This document shows, in pieces, positions 45,173 through 56,730 of a DNA stretch of 64,000 nucleotides; within the stretch, counting starts at the first letter, position 1, and the number at the start of each line of letters is the position of its first letter. The position numbers were made by a program, and so were the translations under genes. A model generated the notes under the pieces. That model made no database searches. It saw nothing but the letters and a program-made list of their open reading frames with translations, and was not told where the DNA came from. Origin of the DNA: Ctenosaura bakeri (Eukaryota; Chordata; Lepidosauria; Squamata; Iguanidae); NCBI GenBank assembly GCA_948474755.1, contig CAOLHI010002508.1, positions 124,001 through 188,000 on the forward strand. The letters run 5' to 3'.

Positions 45173-45624
45173 AGCCATGAAGTGTTAGAACAGGCAGCCA
45201 TAGATAATTGGTTGTATATCCACATGCAGCAAAACTTAGAGCATCAAATGTTATATTATTATAGAAAAGCTTTCTGGAAGCATCCTGACTTGAGAAAGAG
45301 TATGTGAGATTTATTCTTTTTGTTTAGAACATTTTGCCTTCTGCCAGATAAATTACATTTTGGTGTTCTTCAGCTGTAATTTCATTTAGGGCTAATTGTT
45401 CACTTGAACCAGCACAAAAATATACTGTACATATTGTAATATTAAAGCTTTCATCATGCTTAATAATTGAAGCAGTGTTCTGAGGAAAAGTTGCTAAATC
45501 TATGCAACTATGTCTATTATTTTAAGCAGGGTCCCATTAGTCATGGGGTACTTCTCAAGCCAACGTACTGGAGGCTAATGGTGAACTCAAAGTGAAGAAG
45601 CCCTTAGAGATTTGTATGTTCTTA
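45173..45624. other. Unrecognised intergenic DNA
   Basis: No gene or repeat recognised. Confidence 0.5.
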
Positions 45625-45627
45625 GAG

Positions 45628-45828
45628 CCAGCATGGTGTAGTGGTTTATGTGGGACTACAGAGGACCATGGAAAGCCACTGGATGAGCCAGGCAATTCAC
45701 ATTCTCTTAGACTTAGCAGAAGGCAATGGCAAACCTTCTCTGAACAATCTTGCCAAGAAAACCAATGATAGGTTTGTCTGAGGGTTGCTATAAGTCAGCA
45801 AGGATTTGAAGGCAAACAGCAACAACAA
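45628..45828 (+). mobile_element. tRNA-derived SINE with internal deletion
   Basis: Begins GAGCCAGCATGGTGTAGTGG, the family's 5' end, then jumps over part of the tRNA-like region to GAAAGCCACTGGATGAGCC, and continues GAAGGCAATGGCAAACCTTC, TTGCCAAGAAAACC and GGATTTGAAGGCAAACAGC with a (CAA)n tail. The B box is lost in the deletion. Confidence 0.83.
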
Positions 45829-46385
45829 AGTAGCTCAAAGCTCATACTTTCTGCTTTCTGTGAATGGCTCATTTATTTAAGTGCTCATTACAAGAATTTA
45901 TTGGCCACTTTCCCAGTACTTAAAGAGGCTTATGTAAGATCGATAATCATTAAAATCATACAAACATTATCATTTGGCCAAACCAGTCTTTACTTTTGTT
46001 ATGAGTCTCTATATCACACAAATGAGTAGGTTTTCCTCTTTGGACATTACATGGAAGCTGAGGAAACAGATGTGCAAGTTATCTTTGTATCTTTACTACC
46101 CACTTGTTTCTTCTTCCAGGTAACAAACAAGGTAGCTCTCAGCCACTCCATAATGAGTCTAAAAAGATCACGCAAAGCAAATGTGGATTTTTATGGCTGT
46201 AAAAGACACATGCTTCCTGTACCTCATGGATAGCTTGTAAATCTAGCATGTCTTTAATGCCTACGTATCATATCTACTTTGCTTTCATGAAGTTTTTCTT
46301 GTTTTTAACTCTCATGATGTTATCTTTTAATCAGTACTTATTCATTTTTCTTTTTAAAAAAACTTGCTATTTAAAAAATTCCTAA
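45829..46385. other. Unrecognised intergenic DNA
   Basis: No gene or repeat recognised. Confidence 0.5.
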
Positions 46386-46490
46386 AAAGGGTAACCATGT
46401 TAGCCTGTTAAGATGCCTTAAAGACGAACACATTTATTACACCGCAAGTGTTCATGAACAGCGACCCACTTTATGAGTTGTGCTAAGTGC
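46386..46490 (-). repeat. Fragment of a widespread reptilian interspersed repeat
   Basis: ACCATGTTAGCCTGTTAAGA, GCCTTAAAGACGAACACATT and TTCATGAACAGCGACCCACT resemble the reversed form of a repeat common in turtle, bird and lizard DNA (sense features GTTAGTCTTTAAGGTGC and AGTGGGT...CACGAAAGC). I cannot name the family with certainty. A second piece in forward orientation may lie at about 54615-54675. Confidence 0.45.
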
Positions 46491-47188
46491 CAGCGTGTTT
46501 TATTGTGAATACTGGGCTCAGACCTGGGAAATTAAATGTTCTAGGTGATCCTGAGCCAGACACACTGTGCCTCAAAATGTTGTTTGGAAAATATTGTGAG
46601 CAGAAGAACCATGGGGGCTGCCTTAAGCTCAATGGAGAAAAGTGAGGATATAAATATAACTAATAAATATCCAAGTATAGATATAGCATTCCCAGTTAGA
46701 AGTGGGATTGAAATAAGAGGGAAATTAAATGCAATAAGTACTGGCAGTGAGAAATCTGTTATTTACACTGGGCATTCACAGAACAGTTGCATGTAATACA
46801 AACATCTTGGCGCTAGATAATAAACCAAATAATACATGTGTCATGCCAAGAATCCCATACCCTGAATCAAACCTCTTGTGATACACTGAAACATAAGGTA
46901 GTATTAATGCTTCTTTTTTACAATACTTCCTTTTTACAGCACCCCTAAGAAGGTAGGCAGCTGTGGTATATCCCCAGTCTCATATCATGAGAAAAGAAAC
47001 AGACATCGCCCTCCCATAACTTCAGACTACACTGCAAACTGCAAACCCAAGAAGGTGATGTCTTTCTCTTCTCCAGACTGTGGAACTTCAGCCAGATGTT
47101 GCTCAGGGGTCCACTACCTTTCGCCAACAACTAAGTAGCTAAAGGGGGGTACTCTGTAGAGGGCAGAGAAAGCAGTCCACTGCTATAT
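46491..47188. other. Unrecognised intergenic DNA
   Basis: No gene or repeat recognised. Confidence 0.5.
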
Positions 47189-47192
47189 ATAG

Positions 47193-47691
47193 GCCCTTTC
47201 TGCACAAGGCGAGTGAATCGCTTTGTGCCATTACTTACTGGTTCTTCTTGGTTCCGAAGGAATGCTGACTTTCCCTTGAGCCCTTCTGCAGGGCTCCTCC
47301 ATTAGTCCAGGGCGAACCGGAGCAGTGCGAGGTCTTTAGATCCACACTGCTCCTGCTGAAAATGGCGACTTCCTGTGTCTTCATGCGTGCGAACCAACCG
47401 GTGACACTAGCCACACCCACAGCCCGCCCTCCACTGATTGCAGGCTCACATTGGTGCGAGCCTGTGCATCTGCACAGGTAAGTAGGAATGCAATGGCGCG
47501 CTCCAGAAAATTGAAAGACTGGATTTTTCTGGTCTTTACTTAGTGCGCTGGAGGACCACTTGGGGGAGGTTTGGATCAGACTAAGGTGCGGAACTAAGTT
47601 AAATAGTCCACACCTAATCCGATCCAAGGTGCAGACGACCTCCATGCCAGGACGTCTTGGTCCGTTTTAATATCCACGTGCAGAAAGGGCC
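47193..47691. mobile_element. GC-rich MITE (~499 bp) with ATAG target duplication
   Basis: The ends GCCCTTTCTGCACA and TGCAGAAAGGGCC are inverted repeats, and ATAG flanks the element at 47189-47192 and 47692-47695. The interior shares AAAATGGCGACTTCCTG, AGCCCGCCCTCC and CCATTACTTACTGG with the 35.1 and 55.9 kb elements, so it is the same family. The interior frame on the reverse strand is a chance frame. Confidence 0.8.
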
Positions 47692-48236
47692 ATAGTCAGC
47701 CACAGTATCCTGCTAAATACTGTTGGGAAATTCTGGGTTCCTGTCTGGTATTCCAATTTAACACACAGGACAGGAGGAATCTGTCATCTTTATTTCTCAG
47801 TCTGCACAGAAAGGGGTGCTTGGTGATCTTTTACAAAGCAAGTACATACAACCCTCCAAGTTTAACTTTTTCATACATTGGATCTCTACATAAGCAGATA
47901 AGGCAACTGGTCTTTTTCATTTCCTTCCTAACTGCAGTGTAGTTTGTTACCTAGTATCCGAGCTCAACACACATACAAAGAGCTGCGTGCACTAATTATG
48001 CTGCATCAGTGCCATCAGTTAAATATCATTATGCACTTAATGGGCAGTAATCCTAATACATTAATGCCAGCTAAGGGTGCTAAAGTTCACTCATTGTCTT
48101 TCTCCCCACCATATTTGGCTATACTCACAGTCTTTATCTCGTTCCTCCTAATTGCCAATTAAATCTCTGTTTCTTCATGGCACTGGGCTGTGCTGATCTC
48201 ATTTTTCTTAACTTTTTGCTCATTTATCAATACTAA
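47692..48236. other. Unrecognised intergenic DNA
   Basis: No gene or repeat recognised. Confidence 0.5.
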
Positions 48237-48379
48237 AGCCTAAATCTGATTGCTGGCTCCAGCTAGAGTAGGCCCCTGAATCTACAAGATTTACATAAAT
48301 GTTGACCTACCATTCAGCAACTGATTGGTAAGTTTATTTTATGTAGTTTGGAGTAGCAACTAAGTTTAGGACTAAGGCT
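48237..48379. mobile_element. Small palindromic MITE (~143 bp)
   Basis: AAGCCTAAATCTGATTGCTG and CAGCTAGAGTAGGCCCCTG on the left are mirrored by GGAGTAGCAACTAAGTTTAG on the right. Third member of the family seen at 32.7 and 45.1 kb. Confidence 0.55.
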
Positions 48380-49136
48380 AGTTGAAAGATTTTGACCCCC
48401 AAATTGGTGAGTGGGAGCAGAATTTGTGAGGAAAAAATTGGTACAGGGTGGGGGACCCATACAATTATTTCAAAGCTTCATTGAAAAGCTTACTTTTGGC
48501 AGTCATTCTCTCCCTGCCCCCCCGCCATCTACGTTTTCCAGAGGCATCTGCAATGAGCTTTCTCTCAGCTGGCAGGCTTCATTTCTCCTGACAAAATGTA
48601 CTACATGTGTTTTAAGGTATCTTGAGGCAGGGGGGTCAGCCAGAAAAACTCTTCCACAAATAACTTTTGGCAGTAATGTTAAGAAAAGCTTTTAAAAGAG
48701 AAAAAAAAGTCTCATAAAGTATGATTTGAAGTTAGCTTGTTCCTACTGATGATAGTTAAAATTAACTATAATTTGTCTGGTTTGGGCAGAATGGTATAGT
48801 TGATCTAAAACGGAAGAAAACTTCCTAGATTCCTTGTCATAACCGTGTTGGAAAATGCGGGAGGATGCTTGCTGCAATTTCATAAAGTTTGACTATGACT
48901 TAGCATACATTGTATGTATGGATGTGTATTTTTCCTCATAAATAAGGATACAGTAATAACAACAATTGAACAAATAAATCATTCTTAGCCATGGGCCATG
49001 TTCTATTAGAGAAGCATTTGGCATTTCACTGGTACTGAAATACTCCCAGATACTGGAATATGGTTCCATTCAGTTGATTTTTGAGTTAAACAAAAAGTTT
49101 GAATTGAATCACTGCATAATTTTTAGAACCCAAGAC
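48380..49136. other. Unrecognised intergenic DNA
   Basis: No gene or repeat recognised. Confidence 0.5.
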
Positions 49137-49708
49137 CACAGGTGTATCTAGGGTGGGACTAGAGACACATGCCCCAGGTGCCAATATCAGGGAGGCGTAA
49201 AAAATTATAACTGGACTTGGATGATTTAGCTGCGGCAGCAGAGAAGGAGGAGGAAGCGGCCCCAGAGAAGGAGGAGGAGCAGGCAGCTCTGCACTCTGAG
49301 TCCGGAGAGCATAAGACCTTCCCTGGATACTCCAGAGTTAGGAGAGCATGTGCCATAGTCCATTCACCTCTCCTTCCTGTTGGTTTACCTGCGTGGGGAG
49401 AACTCCCTGCTGAGGCAAAATGCATAGGAAAGGTGGGGGGTGAGAGGAGCGCTCCTTTCACCTCTCTCACCCAGGGAAAATGCATAGTAAAGGCAGGGGG
49501 TGAAAGGAGCACTCCTTTCACCCCTCCTTCCTGTCATTTTGCCTGGGCAGGGAGAATTTCCCGCGCAGGCAAAATGCACAGTAAAGGGCAGGGGGAAGCC
49601 TCGCGCAAATCCTCCTGAGCCCCCATCCCTTTCCCAGGCACTTGTGTTGGTTAAGGATGTAGGGGTGCATGCGTGCCCTAGGCACTGTTTAGGCTAGATA
49701 TGCCACTG
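49137..49708. mobile_element. hAT-like MITE with internal tandem repeats
   Basis: Left end CACAGGTGTATCTAGGG and right end GGCTAGATATGCCACTG are imperfect inverted repeats in the CAGTGGCGTAGCTAGG style of vertebrate hAT-like elements. Inside, at about 49415-49600, a ~60-bp unit (AAAATGCATAG.AAAGG, GGGGGTGA.AGGAGC.CTCC, TTTCACC) is repeated with variation, giving a repetitive frame that is not a real protein. A Glu-rich frame near 49217 comes from GGAGGAGG repeats. No target duplication fixed. Confidence 0.55.
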
Positions 49709-52189
49709 ATTTCAATATAGTTTTCTAGGCCTTTTGCCTTCTCAGTTTTTGATTCTGCTTAGCTATGTTCATTTATTGCATCTAGCAGCCTTTTTGTCTG
49801 GAATCCTTCATTCTCTCTCTTTCAGTCACTATTTAGTCTATAGATACATTTCATACCTGCACTAATTTTCTTAGTACTAGAAGATTTTTTTTTCTTTATA
49901 GTTGTACTTTAGTTGATATTAATTTGATTTTGGTTACTGAAGAGTTAAAACTCCTTTCCAGTACTCAATTTTTCAAGGCACTGTCTGCAGTCGTATGGAT
50001 GTTGCTTGGTATCAAAGGGCTTTGTGAGAAATTTGCTTTTTCCTGTGAAAGTATTATTATGAAGTGTTTTTCTGTACTGCTATATATTTGAAAGGAAGTT
50101 ATTTTTATCCATGTGTGTGAACTAACTGGTTGCTTGTGTATTAATGAGATTTTAGTAGCTTTACTGCCAGCTTATTTTTTGTGATTCACAGTCCTGAAAA
50201 TTGTGGCTCAAAACCTGCATCATCAGACATCACTACAATCTTCTAGGTACATCTGATGATGTCCCCCCTAAAAAAATCCTACCTTTACAGCCTAACAGCA
50301 ACGAAAGGATTTCCAAGGTGCTGTAGATCAGAGGGCTGGTTGCTGGGCATGTTGAAAGCAGGCAGCTGGATAGAACCCTCACGGTCCTGCCGCAATTACT
50401 TGTCTCAATATGCCCTGTGAATGCAAGAGCACTGAACATGCTATTTCCCACTGCCCTGATCTGTAGCACCTCAGAAATCCTTTGATTGAGGTTCCCTTTG
50501 ACTTAAAAGCTATGTCTTGGTTGTTTCAGTTGTGGATGACTGTAAATGCAAATCTGCACCAGTTTCAAGATCATATGTTCAGTTTACACCCTCTTAACTA
50601 TGGCACAAGATGCCAGCCTCTGTTTTTAGTGTTGATAATTGAAATGCATTTCTAATATTTTAAATAACTTATTTGTTAAATTTAACATGTTAATCCTGTT
50701 CCAATTTATGTATGTATGTTTGCTTATGTTTTTTTGTACAAAATACTCCTGAAGAAAAATGAAAGAAAATGTACACACCTGCCATTGAATTTCTTGCACT
50801 ACTTTCTCAGGCTCTAGAGAGAATCAATGGCCTTTATAGTATCACAAAAAGTATCTCCACAGGCTGCTTTCTGATTCCTGCTCTGAAAAATGTGCCCTTT
50901 CTCGCCACAGCTATATGCAGTGTCAGAACAATGCTAACACTCTTTGACTTCATCATCAGTCTCATACAGACAGCCATTTATCAAAGAGTAACTAAAACAT
51001 AATAATAGGGAAATTTATTATGCTGCCTTTTGTTACATTATGTATGGCAGTTGCCAGACAACAAGAACTATTTCAAAGTTGTGTAATTTTCTGCTGCTTT
51101 TTCCCCTCTTTCTATTTCTTTCCCTAAAATCTGTGTGGTATTTTGGTACATTATGTCCAGATTTTATTTCATTCCCATGTCATAAACTTCATTGATATCA
51201 AAGTCACCAAGCTCCTTAACACAGTAAAAATAGAAATAATGGTACAATAAAATTACTATTTTAGCTGTTTGCTTGATGTCCATGCTTTTGCGAGTTATAA
51301 GTTGTACTAGTCATGCCTGCTATAATTGGCCATGGAGACAAGGAATGCATTGACAGATAACACAGGCTCCAACATGTTGCTTTAATATTGTTTTCTGATA
51401 TGATAGAACAGTTTCGTTTCTGTTATGATTCTTTAGGTACCTGCTTAAAGCCTCAAGAAGGCTATGCTCAAATTAACTGAGATTTAAACAACAACAACAA
51501 AATACAATTCAAAACTATTTGTATTTATACCTTGGGTAAAAGCTCTACTGTATCCAATCTATGTCAACGCAGAGACCTTTAAAAGATTGTCTGTGTGTCA
51601 TGAGACCCACGCTGGCAAGAGGCCCATAGAACTGTGTGTGCAAAACACAATTATCTGAAGTGTTTTGCAGATTGCTGTGACAGTGCGTTAACTACATGGT
51701 TCCATCTCAGAATTGCAGACATCTGGAGCTGTTTTTCCTCTGACAGCCAACTTTGCTAAATCATTCATTGGGGCCCAGTTTGCTGTAGATTGTTGTTTTC
51801 GGTTATGTTAGTGCTTTCAATAAAGCCAACCTTTACTTTACCAAACTGGAAAAATGATATTAATTTTCATCCATATATTACAATGCAGAACAGACTTGTT
51901 TTGCTGCCTAAGGCAAGCAAGCACACAAACAAACAAAATTGCCCCCTGACCACTCCCACCTCACCATTCCATCCAAACACAGAAGCTGATCTAGCTGGCA
52001 GTTGAACCTTATTTGATGCAGTGTCTCCACTGTACCTGAGATCAAAAGGTTGGCTTAGTACAGATACATTGCAGGTTTGCTACCACTGCCCCACTACATA
52101 ACATTAGCTGCTTCAGGTGGCTGTCTTGCTTTGCCTGATGAAAGAGCAGGCCCTGGAGCTATATTGTCCGCATCCCATTCTACACTTGG
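49709..52189. other. AT-rich intergenic DNA without recognised genes
   Basis: No gene, RNA or repeat family recognised. The frame at 50769-51002 has no motif. Confidence 0.5.
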
Positions 52190-52389
52190 GCCATTTCCGC
52201 CCTACGCTGTTATAGTGCTATTATTCCACTTTCGACATCCTATGGAATTCTGGGGTTTGTAGTTTACTGAGACCACAGAGATTTCTGACTAAGAATTCAA
52301 AATGTCCTTCCCTAAACTGCAAACCCCAGGATTCCATAGGATGTTGAAAGTGGAATAATAACACTATAACAGTGTAGTGTGAAAAGAGC
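52190..52389. mobile_element. Palindromic MITE, short family (~200 bp)
   Basis: The left arm runs GGCCATTTCCGCCCTACGCT, GTTATAGTGCTATTATTCCA and ACATCCTATGGAATTCTGGG. The right arm mirrors it with CAAACCCCAGGATTCCATAG, TTGAAAGTGGAATAATAACA and CACTATAACAGTGTAGTGTG. The transcript would form a near-complete hairpin. Flanks CTTG and CTTC are a possible 4-bp duplication with one mismatch. Confidence 0.8.
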
Positions 52390-53162
52390 CTTCTTTACTT
52401 CTCACTTGACTGCAGAAAAAGCACAAGCCCAGTGCTCTTCACATCTTACTCCATCTGTCAAAGAGCTTGGGAATGGGCAGAGAAGTGGACAGAAGTCACT
52501 ATCACTCAGGACCATATGAACAAGTCTTGACTGTGATGAGCCACCAGGGAAATCAAAGTAGCAGGGGTGGCAAATTCTGAAACTTTTTAAAAAATACTTG
52601 TTAGCACATATAATTGAGGGTGGTGTCAAGAAGAAGTCACAATTAAACAGATTTAAGCACCAAGCAATAAAAAACTCTAAAACTCAGTAGTTGTCCATGG
52701 GAGAAAAACAATATACCTTTCTTGTGTTCCTCTTCACCTTTTCTTCCTTTTATACAGAGTGACTAAATCAAAGGAAAGCAAAACAAAATGACATTTTATT
52801 GTCAAATAATTCCTCTCTGGCACACTGAGATGAGTTAAATACATGCCATTAATCTTAATAGAGTAACAGCAAAGCCCCTTCAGTCTACTACATTCCAATA
52901 AATGTTTTCCAACGGGAAGAAAAATGGTGTTGCATCATCATTGCTAATAACACATTTATGTTTGGTCACTAATTAATTGCTTAATGATCTCAAAGAAAAT
53001 AGAATGAAAGCAGATAAAGCTGTAAACATTAGGATTATGTATTTCAACATGCAGAGTAGCCACGTTTGCCATTTCCGACATATGTAAGTGTGGTATGTGT
53101 ATGTGTGTTCAAGATGCAGAGTAAATTATCTTTAATTTTATACAGCACAGACTCAGCACAGG
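52390..53162. other. Unrecognised intergenic DNA
   Basis: No gene or repeat recognised; a weak alternating purine/pyrimidine patch lies near 53090-53110. Confidence 0.5.
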
Positions 53163-53166
53163 CAGT

Positions 53167-54135
53167 TGTTACCCTGTTTTCTGGGGGTCCCGGGAGGGAC
53201 ACCTAAATGCTCTCTCAATTAGTATTGCTGGCTTTTTGCCGTAATAATAAACTTGTACTTGTACTTGTACTCTCAATTAGTAAAAGATGGGGAAATTAGC
53301 CAAGAGCACACGTTAGCAAAGCGAGAGGCAGGGCAACAGAGCAAGATCTTTTACCCAATGTCTACGGGGTCAGGCCAAGTCAAGGAGCAAACAGGATTGA
53401 AATAATAAATGTGATCTTTATTAAAATACAGTCAAATAGTGTATGCAACACACTCACGCGAAGAACTAAAGAAATAAAAGTTGGAGTGGGATAGAGGGAT
53501 TTTTAAGAGGAGTTGTTGGTTTGGGTGATACTACACCTGTCCTGAAGCCCGGGTAGTCTGAAGATTGGGTTCGGAGATATGAAGCCTCAGTACGTGGGAC
53601 TGAGGGGAAGGCTCGCCAAGCAAAGTGGCAGCAAGGCGGGATGGAAGTCGAGAGTGAGCCAAGGAAGCTCACAAAGTCAGGGGTTTATATAGGGGAAAAT
53701 GTAGCCACAGGCTAGTCCGTACTTGGGGAAAACAATGAGTTTCAGACTGGAGACAAAGCCTCCAAAAGGTCAGAATTTAGCATGATTGAGTTAGGTCCGA
53801 ATTGACAAAGGAGTAGACAGTATACAAACGCAGAGTGCTTGACAGAGGAGGATTTTCCTAATCAAGCCTCCTGCTCGGGGCAGGGAGTTCTTTGTAAGTA
53901 GTGTGCATACATAATAGAGTACATGCCTTTGAGGTCTCCTGAAGCGTCAGGACGGCTATTTCTGGCCAGCCTGTATTGTGTTGGAATATTACAGCGATTA
54001 GTGGCCGTGCCTGTCTGCAAGCTTGTCCGGGGGACCTCGCAGACACGTGGAGAGGGATGGTAGAAGAAAGCCAAATTATTGATATCAAAGTGATATCTAA
54101 TATCACACAAATCCAGGCTATCAACTGCAGTAACA
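53167..54135 (-). mobile_element. Solo LTR, copy 3, with exact CAGT target duplication
   Basis: It starts TGTTACC and ends AGTAACA, with CAGT at 53163-53166 and 54136-54139 as a 4-bp target duplication. It shares TTTTACCCA, GGGGTCAGGCCAAG and the AGGTCTCCTG and GGGGGACCTCGCAGACA blocks with copies 1 and 2 but is clearly a diverged subfamily. On the reverse strand TATATAAA (53684-53691) is followed about 265 bp later by AATAAA (53417-53422), a plausible promoter and poly(A) signal. This sets the LTR polarity as reverse. It carries a 46-bp secondary insertion. Confidence 0.87.
53224..53269 (+). mobile_element. Very short retroposon-like insertion (46 bp) with 12-bp target duplication
   Basis: CTCTCAATTAGT stands on both sides (53212-53223 and 53270-53281). 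The insert reads ATTGCTGGCTTTTTGCCGTA, then ATAATAA, then three ACTTGT-type units. Short body plus 3' simple-repeat tail plus 12-bp duplication fits an extremely 5'-truncated non-LTR element whose 3' tail is (ACTTGT)n. Copies 1 and 2 of the LTR lack this insert. Family not identified. Confidence 0.75.
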
Positions 54136-54139
54136 CAGT

Positions 54140-55943
54140 GTTAGAAATGAAGCTGCAATTTTTGACTGACAAGTAATTAGAGAGTGTCAAGTTTACCTAC
54201 TAAGAGATAGGACAGGAAGAATTTTGATGAGAACATTCTCAAAATTTAAGTAAATAACTCAATACTCTCTAACTAAGGGACAGTAGGAAGTTATACAGAA
54301 CATATATTGCATCAGAATGTACAGCTTCATACTAAAAGAGATGGAGAAAACACTGATGTGAAATGAACACAATATGTACAATATGTGTATAATTAGCTAC
54401 TTTAATTTGTTAATGTAATGAAAATCAATGTTTATTAATATTCAGGAATAAAATATATGTAAATTTTAGCTATTACACATATTTTTGTTTATAAAACAAT
54501 TTTTAAAAAGAGATGAAGCTGCAATTTTATATTGGGAAACATTAAAAATAAAGATTATGAAGACTTCTGTGCATCTTAATCTATGAAATAAAGATTTGCA
54601 GAATATTTTTTATTAGTCCTTAAAATGCCGTTATTGTTGGTTTTTGCTGTAGCAGACTAACATGGCACCGCAGTCATGCTTGAATAACAAAAGTGACTTT
54701 AAAGTTATATACTATAAGTACAACATTTAAATTTCATCTGTTGATAATAGCTCTCTGTATGTTCTGATAAACATATTTATTCAGAAGAGCTTACACAGCC
54801 ATTATGAAAGAAGACAATCCAAATGTTTACTTTATTTCTCAACAGTGGAATAAGGGAGAGTTTGAGCCACAATTTAATAGAATTAATAAATATTGTCCAT
54901 AATGGGAGATCAATAAATTAAACTAGAATTAAGCAAATCAGTGACAATGAAACCTCCAGTATACACACCAAGGATTTGATTATCCAGAAATATCACATAC
55001 CTATGCTGCAACATTTATCTGGACACTGTGGATGCCCCTGAGAGGGCCATGGTATTCAACGAACTTATATAATAGCTAAGACTCAAAAGAGCATTAAGAG
55101 ATTTCATTCACTCTAATTGGAAAATATGTCCTATTTAGTTTCTCATTAACATCTCTGTTCTTGTGCAGGTGAAATAACACATTATATTAATCAAGGAACA
55201 TGAATTTAAAGATCACCATTGATATTCTCCATTGGCTACTTAATTACATTTGTGTAACTAAGCAACAAGCTAAGCAGAGTCAGCCACCTTTGCTGCCTTC
55301 CTATGCCATTTTTAATACAAGCCTTACAATGAGGCTTGTAAATCCCTATTAAAAATGGTGTGGGGCAGCAGTGGTAGTGGCAGTAAGCCCCACCAGCCAG
55401 CCACTTCTGCATTGTGAAGGAACCCTGATGCCTCAGAGGAATCCATGGTGGACTGAATATGGTGATCATCCTTTTTTGTGTGTTAAATATAGTTTGGGAG
55501 GGCCTAGAATTATTCATGGTTTTTTCACTTTCGGGGGGTCCTTTGCCCCTAACCCTACCAAATGTGGAGGGATGACTGTACATGTACATATACATACGCA
55601 CAAAACTAAGTGCTATCTCCAGGCCTGACCCCTCACCCACTCCAGTCCACCTTAAAAGCCAGAAGTTGGATCTGGCATAGGAGGTCTTTTCAAATTTCAG
55701 TCAGGAGTATGACATTTCCACCTGCTTCCCACCACTGAATGAGGCTGCAACAGGGGTCCTGCTTCTGATTGCTGCAGCCTTGCTGGCTAGCAGGAAGTGG
55801 TGGAAAATTCATCCTCCTTGTGCCTCTATAAGAAGCTGAATGGATGTCTTCCACCCAGTCCAATTGCTAGTTCTTAAGGTAGACTGGGATGGGACTTATG
55901 CAGTTTTACAGTAAGACTATAGAGCAGATACAGATGTGTAATT
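54140..55943. other. AT-rich intergenic DNA
   Basis: Possible fragment of the reptilian interspersed repeat at about 54615-54675 (TTAGTCCTTAAAATGCCG, GTAGCAGACTAACATGGC). Otherwise no gene or repeat recognised. Confidence 0.45.
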
Positions 55944-55947
55944 CTAG

Positions 55948-56396
55948 GGCCATTTTCACACGGGGCAAGGGAATCACCCTGTGATTACTGGACCTTTGGG
56001 CTCAACGCTTGAGTCCAGGCTGGTCCAGAGCAGTGCGTGGCCGCCGCTCCGCACTGCTCCAGGGACAAAAATGGCGGCTTCCAGTTGGTGGAGGCTCTCC
56101 ACCAACCGTTGAAGCTTGCCAGCCTAAAGCCCGCCCCTGGCGGATCACAGGCTCGCACTGGTGCGAGCCTGCATATCTGCACCGAAGCATGGGAATGGAG
56201 TGGTGTGCTCCATGCTTTTGAAAGACCTCTTTGAAGCGGCCTTTCAAAAGCACGCTGGACAACCACTTTGGGTCGTTCAGGAGCGGGCTGAGGTGTGGAT
56301 CTACAATTAGCAGGTCCGGCCCAGTCTGCTCCCAGGTGCAGACATCCTCCCTGGAGGACACTCTGCACCGTTTCTTTAAGCTCGTGTGGAAATGGC
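55948..56396. mobile_element. GC-rich MITE (449 bp) with CTAG target duplication
   Basis: The ends GGCCATTTTCACACG and CGTGTGGAAATGGC are inverted repeats, flanked by CTAG at 55944-55947 and 56397-56400. The interior shares AAAATGGCGGCTTCCAGTTG, GGAGGCTCTCCACCAA, AAGCCCGCCCC and CCACTTTGG with the nested pair at 35.1 kb. CpGs are fairly well kept. Open frames on both strands reflect GC content only. Confidence 0.83.
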
Positions 56397-56599
56397 CTAG
56401 GTTAGAAGTCTCTAAATGCAATACTGAATGTCAACCCACTTCTTTTTTACTCTAACTATGCATGGTCATGATCCCAGATCAGAACCAGCATGCATAGATT
56501 CCTGTCTAGGAAGGCAATTTTTCTACAAAAACCAGATGGGTGTGGTTAAACCTCCCACCACTCACATATGCTGATCCTAGCCCATATCACAACCATACA

Positions 56600-56730
56600 C
56601 AGTTATTTAAGATCTTTAGTTATCAAAATAACTTTAGATCTTTAGTTATCAAATCTTTAGATCAAGATCTTTAGTTATCATAATAACTAAAGATCTTAAG
56701 TAACTAAAGATCCTAAAGTGATCTTTAGTT
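56600..56730. repeat. Cluster of direct and inverted GATCTTTAGTTATC repeats
   Basis: GATCTTTAGTTATCA occurs several times in a row and is followed by its inverted form ATAACTAAAGATC, then further TAACTAAAGATC copies. The patch can fold into alternative hairpins. It does not match the MITE families above. Confidence 0.85.

Noticed and set aside
49217..49618. 133-codon Glu/Ala-rich frame with internal repeats
   Set aside because: Arises from GGAGGAGG runs and tandem repeats inside a hAT-like MITE; a similar-length frame exists on the other strand.
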